A stretch of 64,000 nucleotides of DNA from Planctellipticum variicoloris (GCF_030622045.1 NZ_CP130886.1:1054001-1118000), one strand, 5' to 3'; shown: positions 1 through 8,454, counted from the stretch's first letter. Translations and numbers: made by a program. The notes: generated from the sequence alone by a model not told the origin.

Positions 1-118
1 CCTGAAGGGCCACCGCAGCGTCGGCGGCATGCGGGCCAGCATTTACAACGCGTTCCCGCCGGCCGGGATCGACGCGCTGATCGACTTCCTCAAGAAGTTC
101 GAAGCCGAGAACGCCTGA
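1..118 (+). CDS. serC: phosphoserine aminotransferase, C-terminal end (partial)
   Basis: Only the last 38 codons are inside the window, ending in TGA at 116-118. They contain [17 protein letters not shown] followed by a short helix ending in a Phe-Glu-rich tail. This is the conserved C-terminus of class V aminotransferase SerC, the pyridoxal-phosphate enzyme that converts 3-phosphohydroxypyruvate to phosphoserine in serine synthesis. The GMRASIYN stretch is part of the substrate-binding region in that family. The start and the lysine that binds the cofactor lie upstream of the window. Confidence 0.85.
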   Translation, partial: LKGHRSVGGMRASIYNAFPPAGIDALIDFLKKFEAENA

Positions 119-247
119 GAGGATTTCGGGAATCGATGAGAACGGGTGGCCGGGGCAGGAGCGTCTTCGCGATGCCCCGGTTTTTCATTCTCTCCGGGGC
201 TTCCTTTTGGTCACGCCCCGGCCCCCTGAGCGATTGAAGGATTGCCG

Positions 248-1006
248 ATGACCGCTCCCGACGAGGACCTGGCTCACGCCGACATCGGCCTCGTCTGCGC
301 CTTGCCGCTCGAAGTCGACGAATTCCTCAAACGCTGCGACCGGGTGCGGAGCTACACCGGCGGCGACTTCACGTTCAAAGGGGGCCGCTACGACAAGGCC
401 CGCATCGCGGTCGTGGAGTCGGGAGCGGGTCAGGTCCGGGCCGCCCGCGCGACCCGAGCCCTGATCGAAGCCCACTCGCCGAAGTGGGTCCTCTCGATCG
501 GCTTCGCCGGCGGACTGCTCCCCGAAATGCGCGTCGGCCACATCGCCGTCGCCGACGGCGTCGTAGAAGCCGATCATCCGCCGCTGAAAATCGACCTGAA
601 CATGCACAACGATCCCATGCACGGACTGTTTGTGGGCACGTTCGTCACCGTGAACCAGATCGTGCGGACGGTTGTCGAGAAGAGCGACCTGGCGGCGCAT
701 TCCCACGCCATCGCCGTCGACATGGAAAGCCACGCCGTCGGTCGCGTCTGTCAGGAGCTCGGAACGAAATTCATGGTCGTCCGCGTCCTGACGGATGACC
801 TGACAGAAGACCTCCCCCCGGAGGTCCTGTCGATCCTCGGCAAGACCGGCTCCGTCCGCATGGGGGCCGTGCTGGGCTCGTTATGGAAGCGTCCCGGCAG
901 CCTGCAGGACATGTGGAAGCTCCGCGAACGAGCCATGACCGCCAGCACCAAACTTGCCTCCTTCCTCGACGGCGTCGTCACCCAGCTCTACGCCGCCGAG
1001 CATTGA
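248..1006 (+). CDS. purine nucleoside phosphorylase / MTA-SAH nucleosidase family protein
   Basis: Cytosolic protein of about 252 residues with the phosphorylase (PNP_UDP) fold. It opens with ADIGLVCALPLEVDEFL, has a glycine-rich strand LSIGFAGGL near residue 90, and near residue 160 carries AVDMESHAVGRVC, the family motif whose Met-Glu pair contacts the ribose. A late Thr-Asp-Asp (VLTDD) sits where nucleosidases keep their catalytic Asp. These enzymes cleave the glycosidic bond of 5'-methylthioadenosine, S-adenosylhomocysteine or related compounds. Substrate cannot be decided here, and hopanoid-associated phosphorylases look similar. ATG 248 was chosen over TTG 242 because AAGGA (237-241) is then six bases upstream. 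Confidence 0.8.
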   Translation: MTAPDEDLAHADIGLVCALPLEVDEFLKRCDRVRSYTGGDFTFKGGRYDKARIAVVESGAGQVRAARATRALIEAHSPKWVLSIGFAGGLLPEMRVGHIAVADGVVEADHPPLKIDLNMHNDPMHGLFVGTFVTVNQIVRTVVEKSDLAAHSHAIAVDMESHAVGRVCQELGTKFMVVRVLTDDLTEDLPPEVLSILGKTGSVRMGAVLGSLWKRPGSLQDMWKLRERAMTASTKLASFLDGVVTQLYAAEH

Positions 1007-1019
1007 TTCGAAGAGTTTG

Positions 1020-1047
1020 AACCACGAATCACACGAATCGGCACGAA
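1020..1047 (+). repeat. left arm of 28-bp inverted repeat (ACGAATC element)
   Basis: A 28-bp block built around three ACGAAT cores. Its reverse complement recurs at 1308-1335 with one mismatch, so the pair brackets a 260-bp gap between two genes on the same strand. The gap also holds a heptamer array (1151-1185) and a perfect hairpin (1219-1243). Confidence 0.85.
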
Positions 1048-1150
1048 TGAATGTCAAGAGATTGAACCGCGGAAGGCACGAAGAACACGGAGTAGAGGCA
1101 AGACTGAGATAAAGTTGCTGGATCAGTGATGTTCTGTCCCAATCTTCCGT

Positions 1151-1185
1151 TTTGCACTTTGCATTTTTCATTTCTCATTTTGCAC
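1151..1185 (+). repeat. heptamer array, consensus TTTKCAY, five units
   Basis: Five back-to-back 7-bp units with no phase slip (TTTGCAC, TTTGCAT, three more; first and last identical). It is one of many degenerate heptamer arrays in the gaps of this window. Confidence 0.8.
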
Positions 1186-1218
1186 AGGATTTCAGGCCTT
1201 TCTCCTTCCTCATTGACT

Positions 1219-1243
1219 CGTTCCCAGGCTCCGCCTGGGAACG
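1219..1243. repeat. perfect 11-bp hairpin (REP-like)
   Basis: CGTTCCCAGGC, a TCC loop, then its exact reverse complement. No T-tract follows on either strand, so it looks more like a dispersed palindromic element than a simple terminator. Confidence 0.75.
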
Positions 1244-1307
1244 CCTCTCCAGGACGCTCGGCGTCTCTTCGCCTGCCATGATCCGCCCGCTAGTCTCTTC
1301 TTCTTCC

Positions 1308-1335
1308 TTCGTGCCAATTCGTGTGATTCGTGGTT
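1308..1335 (-). repeat. right arm of 28-bp inverted repeat
   Basis: Reverse complement of 1020-1047 with one difference. It runs into the proposed GTG start of the transporter gene at 1330, which makes that start uncertain. Confidence 0.85.
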
Positions 1336-2295
1336 AACTCTCCTCCCGTGACCCTGCCGCCGGCCGCCCCGCCGGAAATCTGCGCCCCGTCGCACACCAC
1401 GCCGCACCCGCTGACGCTGTCGGCGCTGCTGCTGACGCTCCTCACCGTCGCCCTCTGGGGCGGCAATCCCGTCGCCACGCGCTACGCCACCGACGCCCTC
1501 CCCCCGATCACGGTCTCCGGGCTGCGGTTTGTCCTGGCTACGCTGGTGATGGTCGTCTGGTGTCGCTGGGAACGGGTCTCGTTCAAACTGGAGGCCGGCC
1601 AGTTCTGGCCGGTCTTCATCGCCGGCTTCCTGCTATTCGCCCAGATCGGCACCTTCACGCTCGGCGCCGCCTGGACCAGCTCTTCGCACGCTTCGCTCTA
1701 CGTCAACACCTTTCCGTTCTGGGTCGTCGGTCTCGACCACTTCGTCACCCGCGGCGACCGCCTGACCGCACGCAAACTGGTGGGGCTCGCCGTGGCGGGG
1801 GGCGGCGTTTTCTGGCTGCTGCTGATGACCGCCGAAGGCCACGCCGGTCCGCAGCAGCGCGACCTCCCCTCGGTGGCCGGCGACGTCATGCTGCTCTTCA
1901 GCGCGTTTCTGCTCGGCGTGAAATTCGTCTACACCAAGGTCGCCCTGCGGGTGATCGGCGCCACCGAGCTGATCTTCTGGCACGACGTCGTCGCGGTCGC
2001 GCTGTTCGCCGTGACGGCCGCGCTCTTCGAACGCCCGGACTTCACCCACGTCCCGGCCTCCGCCTGGTGGGGACTGATCTACCAGGGGATCTTCGTCGGC
2101 GGACTCTGCTTCGCCATCCAGGCTCACATCCTGAAGCGGCACTCCGCCTCCCAGATCGCCGTCTTCAGCTTCGCCACGCCGCTCTTCGGCATGTTGCTCG
2201 GCATGCTGCTGCGCGGCGACCGGATGACGCTCTGGCTGGCGGTGGCGGGAATCGCCGTGGCGGCGGGGATCTATCTGGTGAATCGGAAGAGCTGA
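1330..2295 (+). CDS. EamA/DMT-family transporter
   Basis: Integral membrane protein of about 321 residues with two EamA repeats of five helices each. The first begins near residue 33 (LTLLTVALWGGNPVATRYA), with the Trp-Gly-Gly-Asn-Pro motif typical of the family. The second begins near residue 180 (VMLLFSAFLLGVKFVYTK). DMT proteins usually export amino acids, metabolites or drugs, and no substrate can be assigned. No ATG lies near the N-terminus. GTG 1330 overlaps the inverted-repeat arm at 1308-1335, so GTG 1348 is an equally plausible start that leaves all helices intact. No clear ribosome binding site supports either. Confidence 0.82.
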   Translation: MVNSPPVTLPPAAPPEICAPSHTTPHPLTLSALLLTLLTVALWGGNPVATRYATDALPPITVSGLRFVLATLVMVVWCRWERVSFKLEAGQFWPVFIAGFLLFAQIGTFTLGAAWTSSSHASLYVNTFPFWVVGLDHFVTRGDRLTARKLVGLAVAGGGVFWLLLMTAEGHAGPQQRDLPSVAGDVMLLFSAFLLGVKFVYTKVALRVIGATELIFWHDVVAVALFAVTAALFERPDFTHVPASAWWGLIYQGIFVGGLCFAIQAHILKRHSASQIAVFSFATPLFGMLLGMLLRGDRMTLWLAVAGIAVAAGIYLVNRKS

Positions 2296-2301
2296 GACGC
2301 C

Positions 2302-2646
2302 TCAGAAGTCCATCGGATCGACTTTCTCCCCACCCGCCGGCGTCGCCAGCGATTTCAGAACCGCCGGATCGATCCTCTTGTTCAACGAACGGACCGAACC
2401 GTTGGCCATCGCGAAATTCACAGAACCCCGAAACGGACTCCCAAATCCGTCCGGCGAAGTATCGAGCCCCAGCGTCGGATCACGCCAGTTGGTCGCAACT
2501 CCCCACGCATGAAAGCTCGCGTTGATCTCTCCGGTGAAGAACGGCCGCGCGAAACCACATCTCAGTCCCGCGGCGAATGTGTCGGTGGTGGCGCAACATG
2601 ATGGGAGCCCATCCGAGATGACACTTCTTGAGGCCACCAGAATCAC
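2302..2646 (-). pseudogene. DUF1559 protein remnant (C-terminal fragment)
   Basis: The reading frame ends with GSVNFAMANGSVRSLNKRI, then a Leu-Ala-Thr/Gly-Gly-Glu stretch and DPMDF. This is the pattern of the DUF1559 C-terminus, where a xNFxxADGSVRxL motif is followed by an IDPxxLxxLATxxGGE tail. The prepilin-type N-terminus ([16 protein letters not shown] in the two intact copies at 5624 and 29719) is absent, and the first 35 residues resemble nothing in the family. It is most simply a decayed copy that has lost its 5' two thirds. A small expressed protein cannot be excluded. It converges tail to tail with the transporter gene. Confidence 0.55.
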
Positions 2647-2746
2647 AACGCTTTCAGCAAAGTCCCGTCAATAGAGGTTGCTCAAATCGCGCAAACGCAG
2701 TATCAGCTATCCACCAGCTTCTGATCGCCCCTCCGAGATCGATCCC

Positions 2747-3979
2747 ATGCGGTTTCAAAGCCTCTTCTCGCTGATCGTCATCGCCACCGCGATGCTCGTC
2801 GCCGCGTTCCTGCTCCATCGCCAGCGACCCGCCGGCGAGCTCGGCCAGCCCTCCGCCAGCTTCGTCCGGGCCTCCGGCAAGTGCGCCGAGTGCCATCGCC
2901 GCGAAACTTCCGCCGTCGTCCACGAGTTCGAGATGAGCGCCCACGCGGCGAAAAACGTGAACTGCCTCGATTGCCACCGGCCCGTCGACGGCCAGACGCC
3001 CCTTGAACACCGCGGCTTCGTGATTGCGAAGCATCTCACCGCCGCGAACTGCAAGGGCTGCCACGCCACTGAATACCGCCAGTTCGAACGGAGCCGACAC
3101 GCCGCCCCCGCCTGGGCCGCCGTCTCCGGCCCGGACGACTTCACCGTCGAGCAGGTCGCCTTCTCCGAGTCGTTCCACCCCGGCGCCGTCAAACGACCCG
3201 CCAACGCCCTCGTGCAGATCGAAGGCCCCGCCGCCGTTCACAACGGCTGCCAGCAGTGCCACTCGATCGGCAAGCCGAACGCCGACGGCTCCATCGGCAA
3301 CTGTACTGCCTGCCACGCCCGGCACGCCTCGTCGGTCGAACTGGCCCGCACCCCCGAAACTTGCGGCCAGTGCCATATGGGGCCGGATCATTCCCAGCTC
3401 GAAATCTATCACGAGTCCAAACACGGCGTCCTCTTCAACGCCCAGCGCCCGCGGTTCCATCTCGACGCGGACCCGAAACACCTGACGACGAAGGACATGC
3501 CGGTCCCGACCTGCGCCACCTGTCACATGAGCGGGTTGGAAGGGATGAACGTCACCCACGACACCACCGAGCGGCTGTCGATGTTCCTGTTCGCCGCCGT
3601 CAGCGAGAAACGGCCCGGATACCAGCACGGCAAGGCGCAGATGCAGGAAACCTGCCTCAAGTGCCACACGACGCCGAACATCGAGAAGTTCTACGCCGAG
3701 GCCGAGGAAGTCGTCGCCTCCACCAACGAGCTGGTGAAACAGGCGGACGACCTGATGCAAGAACTGCGGACGGAAAAGCTGCTCACGCCCGCCCCCTTCG
3801 ACGAACCGATCGAGTACGTGCACTTCGACATGTGGCACTACGGCGGCCGGACCGCCAAGCACGGCGCCTACATGGGGGGCGCCGACTTCGTCCAATGGCA
3901 CGGGTTCTACGAGCTCGTCAGCAAACTGACCGAAATGAAACGCCTCGCGGAAGAGATTCGCGCGAAGGCCGCCAAGTAG
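2747..3979 (+). CDS. octaheme cytochrome c, hydroxylamine oxidoreductase (HAO)-like
   Basis: Protein of 410 residues with one N-terminal hydrophobic segment (residues 7-23), so it is exported or membrane-anchored, and eight CxxCH haem sites at Cys 46, 73, 102, 168, 186, 206, 256 and 303. Eight haems plus the C-terminal block HYGGRTAKHGAYMGGADF and the following WHGFYEL match the HAO-like octaheme family, whose members oxidise hydroxylamine or hydrazine or work in reverse as reductases. Tyrosines in that block are candidates for the Tyr that crosslinks the catalytic haem in true HAO, but this cannot be settled by reading. ATG 2747 was chosen because it starts just before the hydrophobic segment. 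A duplicated membrane protein follows on the same strand. Confidence 0.8.
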   Translation: MRFQSLFSLIVIATAMLVAAFLLHRQRPAGELGQPSASFVRASGKCAECHRRETSAVVHEFEMSAHAAKNVNCLDCHRPVDGQTPLEHRGFVIAKHLTAANCKGCHATEYRQFERSRHAAPAWAAVSGPDDFTVEQVAFSESFHPGAVKRPANALVQIEGPAAVHNGCQQCHSIGKPNADGSIGNCTACHARHASSVELARTPETCGQCHMGPDHSQLEIYHESKHGVLFNAQRPRFHLDADPKHLTTKDMPVPTCATCHMSGLEGMNVTHDTTERLSMFLFAAVSEKRPGYQHGKAQMQETCLKCHTTPNIEKFYAEAEEVVASTNELVKQADDLMQELRTEKLLTPAPFDEPIEYVHFDMWHYGGRTAKHGAYMGGADFVQWHGFYELVSKLTEMKRLAEEIRAKAAK

Positions 3980-4004
3980 TCTTTGCTCCCTGGAAATCCG
4001 GGAA

Positions 4005-4103
4005 GTGAAAGATCTCTCGCAGAGACGCAGAGTGAGCGGAGGCCGCAGAGAAGAGCGAGAAGATTTCACGCGACGACGCAAAGAGGAACGCAACGACGCA
4101 AAG
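4005..4103 (+). repeat. composite dispersed repeat, copy 1 (~95 bp)
   Basis: Rich in CGCAGAG, GGCCGCAGAGAAG and GAAGATTTCACGC blocks. The same blocks occur in the same order, inverted, at 18355-18443. It fills most of the gap between the octaheme gene and the next gene. Confidence 0.8.
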
Positions 4104-4166
4104 CATCGAATTGCTGAAGAGACCGGAGAATAGAGCGAACACCCGACGTCGATCACACGTCTTCCA

Positions 4167-4194
4167 CCACTGACCACTGACCACTGACCACTGA
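4167..4194. repeat. heptamer array (CCACTGA)4
   Basis: Four perfect 7-bp units that end five bases before the ATG at 4199. On the other strand the unit is TCAGTGG, related to the array at 8392-8426. Its position takes the place of any ribosome binding site for the downstream gene. Confidence 0.9.
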
Positions 4195-4198
4195 CCCA

Positions 4199-5065
4199 AT
4201 GCCACACTCTCTCCTGCAATGGTTCCGCTCATTCGCCTCCCCCTTGGCGGCTGTGGAGCTGTTTGCCTGGAGCAATCTGGCGTTCCTGGCCGTCGACGTC
4301 TTCATCGCGCACTCGATGAATGCCTTCGCAGACTCCGCCGAGTGGATTCCCGTCGGGTTCTCGTTGATTGCCCCGCTGGCCCTGCTGGTGGCGATGGTGC
4401 TACAGCGCGGCGTCAGTCCTTCGACGTCCGCTACAGGGCGAGCACGCGTTGCGCGCTGGATCGGCCTCGCGACCGGCGGCGGTGCAGTTCTTGTCGGCGT
4501 CGCCGGGCTGCTGTGGCATCTCGAAAGCCGGTTTTTCGACGAGGTCACGATCGAAAGCCTGGTCTACACGGCCCCGTTCATCGCTCCGCTGTCCTATACC
4601 GGCGTCGGCCTGCTGCTCCTGCTGAATCGGATGCTCGACGCCCGAACGCAGGACTGGGCTCGCTGGGTGCTGCTGCTCGCCCTGGGGGGCTTCCTCGGCA
4701 ACTTCATCCTCAGCCTCGCCGACCACGCCCAGAACGGTTTCTTCGAGTGGCGCGAGTGGATTCCGGTCGTCGCCGCGGCGATTGCGGTCGCCAATCTGGC
4801 CACGGTCATCTTCGTCGACCAGTCCCGCGGATGGCTCCGACTGAGCGCCGAGATCATGCTGGCCCAGATCGCTGTTGGCGTGCTGGGCTGCTGGTACCAC
4901 GCTCGCGCGCTGGCCGCCAGCCCGATGGACGCGCTCTGGGAAAAGCTGATCTACGGCGCGCCGCTGTTCGCGCCGCTCCTCTTCGCCGACCTCGCCCTGC
5001 TGGCGCTGGTCGGCCTCTGGTCGCTCCGCCCGCAACGACAGCCGATGATCGCGGCCGGCGACTGA
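4199..5065 (+). CDS. membrane protein with internal duplication and paired histidines
   Basis: Function not recognised. It has 288 residues and about eight hydrophobic helices. Its two halves are clearly related. AHSMNAF...EWIPV (His38, EWIPV 48-52) matches DHAQNGF...EWIPV (His176, 186-190). WHLESR...YTAPFIAPL (His107, 121-131) matches WYHARA...YGAPLFAPL (His234, 252-260). Each half therefore keeps two helix-borne histidines in the same place, a geometry that could bind haem b or metal; that is inference. It sits 219 bp downstream of the octaheme cytochrome on the same strand and could be its membrane electron partner. The heptamer array abutting the ATG leaves no recognisable ribosome binding site. 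Confidence 0.7.
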   Translation: MPHSLLQWFRSFASPLAAVELFAWSNLAFLAVDVFIAHSMNAFADSAEWIPVGFSLIAPLALLVAMVLQRGVSPSTSATGRARVARWIGLATGGGAVLVGVAGLLWHLESRFFDEVTIESLVYTAPFIAPLSYTGVGLLLLLNRMLDARTQDWARWVLLLALGGFLGNFILSLADHAQNGFFEWREWIPVVAAAIAVANLATVIFVDQSRGWLRLSAEIMLAQIAVGVLGCWYHARALAASPMDALWEKLIYGAPLFAPLLFADLALLALVGLWSLRPQRQPMIAAGD

Positions 5066-5623
5066 CGCCGGTGAACGGACGCCGCGTCAATGGCTTCTTC
5101 GTCCCCAACGCACCACGCGCAACGTGTTCAACCGCCAATGAGTGACGGGGGTTGAGGCTCACCTGAAAGAGTGCTCGCGTTTCGCGTACAAGAGAGCGTT
5201 TCCCTGTCGCGCGGGTCCGCGGGCGTGACCGAAGCCGGTCGATGTGGAACCGGATTTGCGAAGTGAGAACTTCGGGGACGACCTGCGACTTCTGCAAAGA
5301 GTCGGCAGACACAATTTGAAGCCGTTGAAGGCCGCAGGTCATTACGAAATCGCGGCGCAGGGGAGTCGTGGCGCCGGTCGGTCGTCGGTCACGCCGGCAT
5401 GTTCGGGCAGGGGTCATCGGCCGCCTGCGAAAAGTGCGCTGTTTTGCGAGCCGGATCAGCGGAGTCTGCTCGGGAATGATTCTCACGTGTGAGCAGTCGG
5501 GTCTGGTGAAACTGCTGACGCAGTGCGCAGAAATGATGAGAAGTTCGCCAGCGTGGCGCAAAGTCGCTGGCGGTTGAAGTGAGTCGCTGGAATTTTTTCG
5601 ACATTTTTCGGAGCGAGTAACGA
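5066..5623. other. 558-bp gap, nothing recognised
   Basis: The region before the first DUF1559 gene has no convincing reading frame, RNA gene or strong promoter. The overlapping short frames show no family signal. It probably holds the promoter of the DUF1559 gene, but no good -35/-10 pair stands out. Confidence 0.5.
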
Positions 5624-6616
5624 ATGACGACGAGAACATCGGTTCGACGTGTACGGAGCGGTTTTACGCTCATTGAGCTGCTGGTCGTGATCGCGATCAT
5701 TGCCATCCTCATTGCCCTGCTGCTGCCGGCCGTGCAGCAGGCTCGCGAAGCCGCGCGACGGACGCAGTGCAAGAACAACTTCAAGCAGCTCGGTCTGGCG
5801 CTGCACAACTATCACGACACGCACGGCGTATTTCCGTACGCAGTCGCCAATGTCGGCGAAGGCGTGCCGTCTGGCGGAACGATCACGAATCACAAGGGAT
5901 TCGTGTACCTGCTGCCCTTCTTCGATCAGGCCCCGCTCTACAACCAGTTCAATTTCAGTTGGGCCACCGGGACGCGCAGCGGCGGCGGCGGAACCATCGC
6001 CGGCGGCACCGACCCGGCGCTCAATACCAATCTGAATCTCAGCAAAACCATTCTGCCCATGCTGCTCTGCCCGTCCGACAACGGCAGCCGAATTGAGCCG
6101 ATTGCGGACGGCACGTATGGCTGCGGCGTCGCCAATTCGGCCCGTTCGTCGTATCAGTTCAGCGTCCAGGTGGTCGGCTGGGCGTCGTTTCCCGGCAGCA
6201 ACTGGGATAACGAAGGAATCACCGCCAAGCGACTGTTCGGTTGCAACTCGCGATCCCAGATCCGCGACGTCACCGACGGCATGAGCAATACCGTCGCCAT
6301 TTCGGAAACGACGCTCGAAGTCGACGACGGACGGACTGGCTGCTGGGCCTGTTCGGCCCACGTCGGATACGGCGTCGACTTCGCTGCCGCCCGCGGCATC
6401 AATAACTGGATCTGCTGCGCATGGCGCAGTCCGCCGAATCAGCAGTCGCAGGTCGGCCGCAACGGAGAGCACAGCGAGCCCGGCAGCCGCCACGACGGCG
6501 GTTGCCACGTGGTCCTCGGCGACGGCGCCGTCCGTTTCATCAGCCAGAACATCGATTCGACAACGCGACAGCGCCTGGCGACGATCTCCGACGGACAGAC
6601 GGTCGGCGAGTTCTAA
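5624..6616 (+). CDS. DUF1559 domain protein with prepilin-type N-terminus
   Basis: 330 residues. Residues 10-35 are a type IV pilin-like signal ([20 protein letters not shown]), in which a prepilin peptidase would cut after Gly and methylate Phe. [13 protein letters not shown] follows, then [10 protein letters not shown], the standard DUF1559 start. The C-terminus has the H-x9-DG motif (His-Asp-Gly-Gly...Gly-Asp-Gly) and ends in GQTVGEF. These proteins are greatly expanded in Planctomycetes and are thought to be pseudopilin-like or surface components. Their job is unknown. A lipoprotein gene follows, as at 29719-31274. Confidence 0.88.
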   Translation: MTTRTSVRRVRSGFTLIELLVVIAIIAILIALLLPAVQQAREAARRTQCKNNFKQLGLALHNYHDTHGVFPYAVANVGEGVPSGGTITNHKGFVYLLPFFDQAPLYNQFNFSWATGTRSGGGGTIAGGTDPALNTNLNLSKTILPMLLCPSDNGSRIEPIADGTYGCGVANSARSSYQFSVQVVGWASFPGSNWDNEGITAKRLFGCNSRSQIRDVTDGMSNTVAISETTLEVDDGRTGCWACSAHVGYGVDFAAARGINNWICCAWRSPPNQQSQVGRNGEHSEPGSRHDGGCHVVLGDGAVRFISQNIDSTTRQRLATISDGQTVGEF

Positions 6617-6660
6617 ATCACCGGCATCGATTCTGAAACAGTCCGCCTTTTCGTCTTGTC

Positions 6661-6690
6661 CCCTCTCCCGCCGTCTTTAGCGGGAGAGGG
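6661..6690. repeat. 11-bp hairpin with GAGGG tail (REP-like)
   Basis: CCCTCTCCCGC pairs perfectly with 6680-6690 around an 8-base loop and is followed by CCAGGGCGAGGGG. It could act as the terminator of the DUF1559 gene but lacks a T-tract. The rest of the 300-bp gap (6617-6916) shows no gene. Confidence 0.65.
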
Positions 6691-6916
6691 CCAGGGCGAG
6701 GGGCTTCGAAGTGGTCGGAGTGCCATCCACGGAGTAAGGACGGCGCGCCTCACAATCGTGGCCGGTGATTGAGCCGACCGCCGGCATCGGCACCGTCACT
6801 CGACATGACGACAGCGGCGTCCCGTCGAGCGGCGGCCGGTTGCCTGCCGGTTTGGAATTCCAGCGGCGCAGGGCCCGTCAAGTTCTGGCCGCAATTCTCG
6901 AGGAAAAGGTGGCTCT

Positions 6917-7414
6917 ATGGTGAGTTATGGAGCGAGTCGGCGTGCACTCTTTGCACGTCTGCTTGGAACTGTGGGGACGCTGGCGGTTGCCACTGCAGTC
7001 GGCGGCTGCGGTCGATCGGGAGAGCCCATTCCGAAGCTGGTGCCCGTCAAAGGCAAGGTGCTGCTCAATGGCGAGCCGCTGGCCGGAGCCTCGGTGAGTT
7101 TCGTGCCGCGCGATCAGACGACGGGAACGGGCGGCTTCGGTGCAACGCTCGCCGATGGCACGTTCGAGTTGATGCATCGGTCGAACGCCAGCGGCGTCGA
7201 GCCGGGAGCGTACACCGTACTGTTCTCGAAATTCGCAATGCCAGATGGTTCGCCGATCCCCGAGGGAAAGAATGCCACGGATGTCGGCGCGACCGAAACG
7301 CTGCCGCTCGAACTGACAAATCCGCCGTCTGACCGGGCAAGGAACGTCGTCACTGTTCGCGACAACGAATCGAATTCCTTCGACTTTGACCTGAAAGCGA
7401 AAAAAACTCGCTGA
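6917..7414 (+). CDS. lipoprotein with carboxypeptidase-regulatory-like domain
   Basis: 165 residues. An N-terminal signal ends in TAVGGC, a lipobox-like cleavage site, so the protein is probably lipid-anchored. The rest is a single beta-sandwich module beginning VPVKGKVLLNGEPLAGASV and ending in a run that pairs with FDFDLKAKK, as in transthyretin-like carboxypeptidase regulatory domains. Such small lipoproteins repeatedly follow DUF1559 genes in Planctomycetes, and the pair here repeats at 29719-31274, which suggests a shared surface role. No catalytic residues are seen. Confidence 0.78.
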   Translation: MVSYGASRRALFARLLGTVGTLAVATAVGGCGRSGEPIPKLVPVKGKVLLNGEPLAGASVSFVPRDQTTGTGGFGATLADGTFELMHRSNASGVEPGAYTVLFSKFAMPDGSPIPEGKNATDVGATETLPLELTNPPSDRARNVVTVRDNESNSFDFDLKAKKTR

Positions 7415-7444
7415 ACGACGCTGTCAGACTTCTGGAAAACTTCA

Positions 7445-7482
7445 ACGCCTCCTCGCAGTCTTTCTCGACTGCGGGGGGGCGT
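7445..7482 (+). terminator. hairpin after lipoprotein gene
   Basis: A 16-bp stem (two G-U pairs) around TTTCTC, 30 bases after the stop. There is no T-run, so the terminator call is moderate. Confidence 0.6.
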
Positions 7483-7514
7483 CTGTGAATTATCGATGCA
7501 ATCTCCGTCCAATC

Positions 7515-8297
7515 CTACATCTTTCCTTCGCCCCGATTCGACCACCAGGGCAGGCTCACGCCGCCGTCGATCAGCAGCGTGCTGCCGGTCATATAATCTG
7601 CGTCGTCGCTCAGGACGTACGTGACCGCCTTGCCGATTTCCTCCGGCGTTCCCAGCCGCCCCCACGGCAGGGCCGCGCCTCCCTGCTGGATCTGATCTTC
7701 GCTGAAGAACTTCCGCTCGCCCGGCGTGTCGATCCAGCCGGGGTGCACGACATTCACGCGAATGCGGTGCGGCGCCAGTTCGATCGCCGCGGTGCGCGCC
7801 ATGTGGTCGATCGCCGCCTTCGACATGTTGTAGGCCATCGCGGTGGGGATGGGGATCGTCGCATGCGGGGAGCTGACCACCACGATGCTGCCGCCGTGAC
7901 CCTGCTTGACCATCTGGATCGACGACGCCCGCACGCCGTAGAACGCCCCCCACATCGTCACGTCGATCGTCCGCCGAAAGCCTTTCATATCCGCTTTGAT
8001 CATCAGTTCGCGATCGCTGTAGACCGCGTTCGAGACGAACATGTCGAGCTTGCCGAAGGCGGCGACCGTCTCGGCGACCATCGCGTCGACCCGCTCCTGA
8101 CTGGAGACGTCCCCCTGCAGCAGGAGCGCCTTGCGTCCGAGGCTTTCGACTTCCGCAGCGACCGCTTCGGCTTCGCCTTTCTGCGAGTGATAGTTGATGG
8201 CGACATCGGCCCCGCCACGGGCGAGTTCCAGGGCGACGGCCTTGCCGATCCCGCGGGAGGAACCGGTCACCAGAGCGCTGCGGCCAGCAAACTTCAT
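7515..8297 (-). CDS. short-chain dehydrogenase/reductase (SDR)
   Basis: 260-residue classical SDR. It has TGSSRGIG at 11-18 for NAD(P) binding, GDVSS near 62, Ser142/143, and the catalytic pair Tyr156-x3-Lys160 in YNMSK. The usual NNAG is SNAV here. The C-terminus has the GSTLLIDGG motif. SSRGIG with Asn-Tyr-His after strand 2 suggests NADP(H). The sequence resembles 3-oxoacyl-ACP reductases and glucose dehydrogenase-type enzymes, and no substrate can be assigned. ATG 8297 was preferred over the upstream GTG 8306 because AGGTG then lies at a normal distance. Confidence 0.85.
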   Translation of the reverse strand: MKFAGRSALVTGSSRGIGKAVALELARGGADVAINYHSQKGEAEAVAAEVESLGRKALLLQGDVSSQERVDAMVAETVAAFGKLDMFVSNAVYSDRELMIKADMKGFRRTIDVTMWGAFYGVRASSIQMVKQGHGGSIVVVSSPHATIPIPTAMAYNMSKAAIDHMARTAAIELAPHRIRVNVVHPGWIDTPGERKFFSEDQIQQGGAALPWGRLGTPEEIGKAVTYVLSDDADYMTGSTLLIDGGVSLPWWSNRGEGKM

Positions 8298-8391
8298 GCT
8301 TTGCACCTGTCTGAAATTCTTGTGAACGACGCGAGTCTGTTACGGCCGCCGTACTCTACCGCAAATCGTACCGATTCGGCCAACGCAGAGA

Positions 8392-8426
8392 GTGGTCAGT
8401 GGTCAGTGGTCCGTCGTCAGTGGCAA
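8392..8426 (+). repeat. heptamer array, consensus GTGGTCA, five units
   Basis: Five in-phase 7-bp units, the first two identical and the others with one to three changes. It is the same phrase as (CCACTGA)4 at 4167 read on the other strand. Confidence 0.85.
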
Positions 8427-8454
8427 GACCGAAGATGGCGGTTGCGTCTCGTTT

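Noticed and set aside
2654-4219. A 521-codon minus-strand frame opposite the octaheme gene
   Set aside because: It is antisense to eight in-frame CxxCH motifs and has no homology of its own that I can see.
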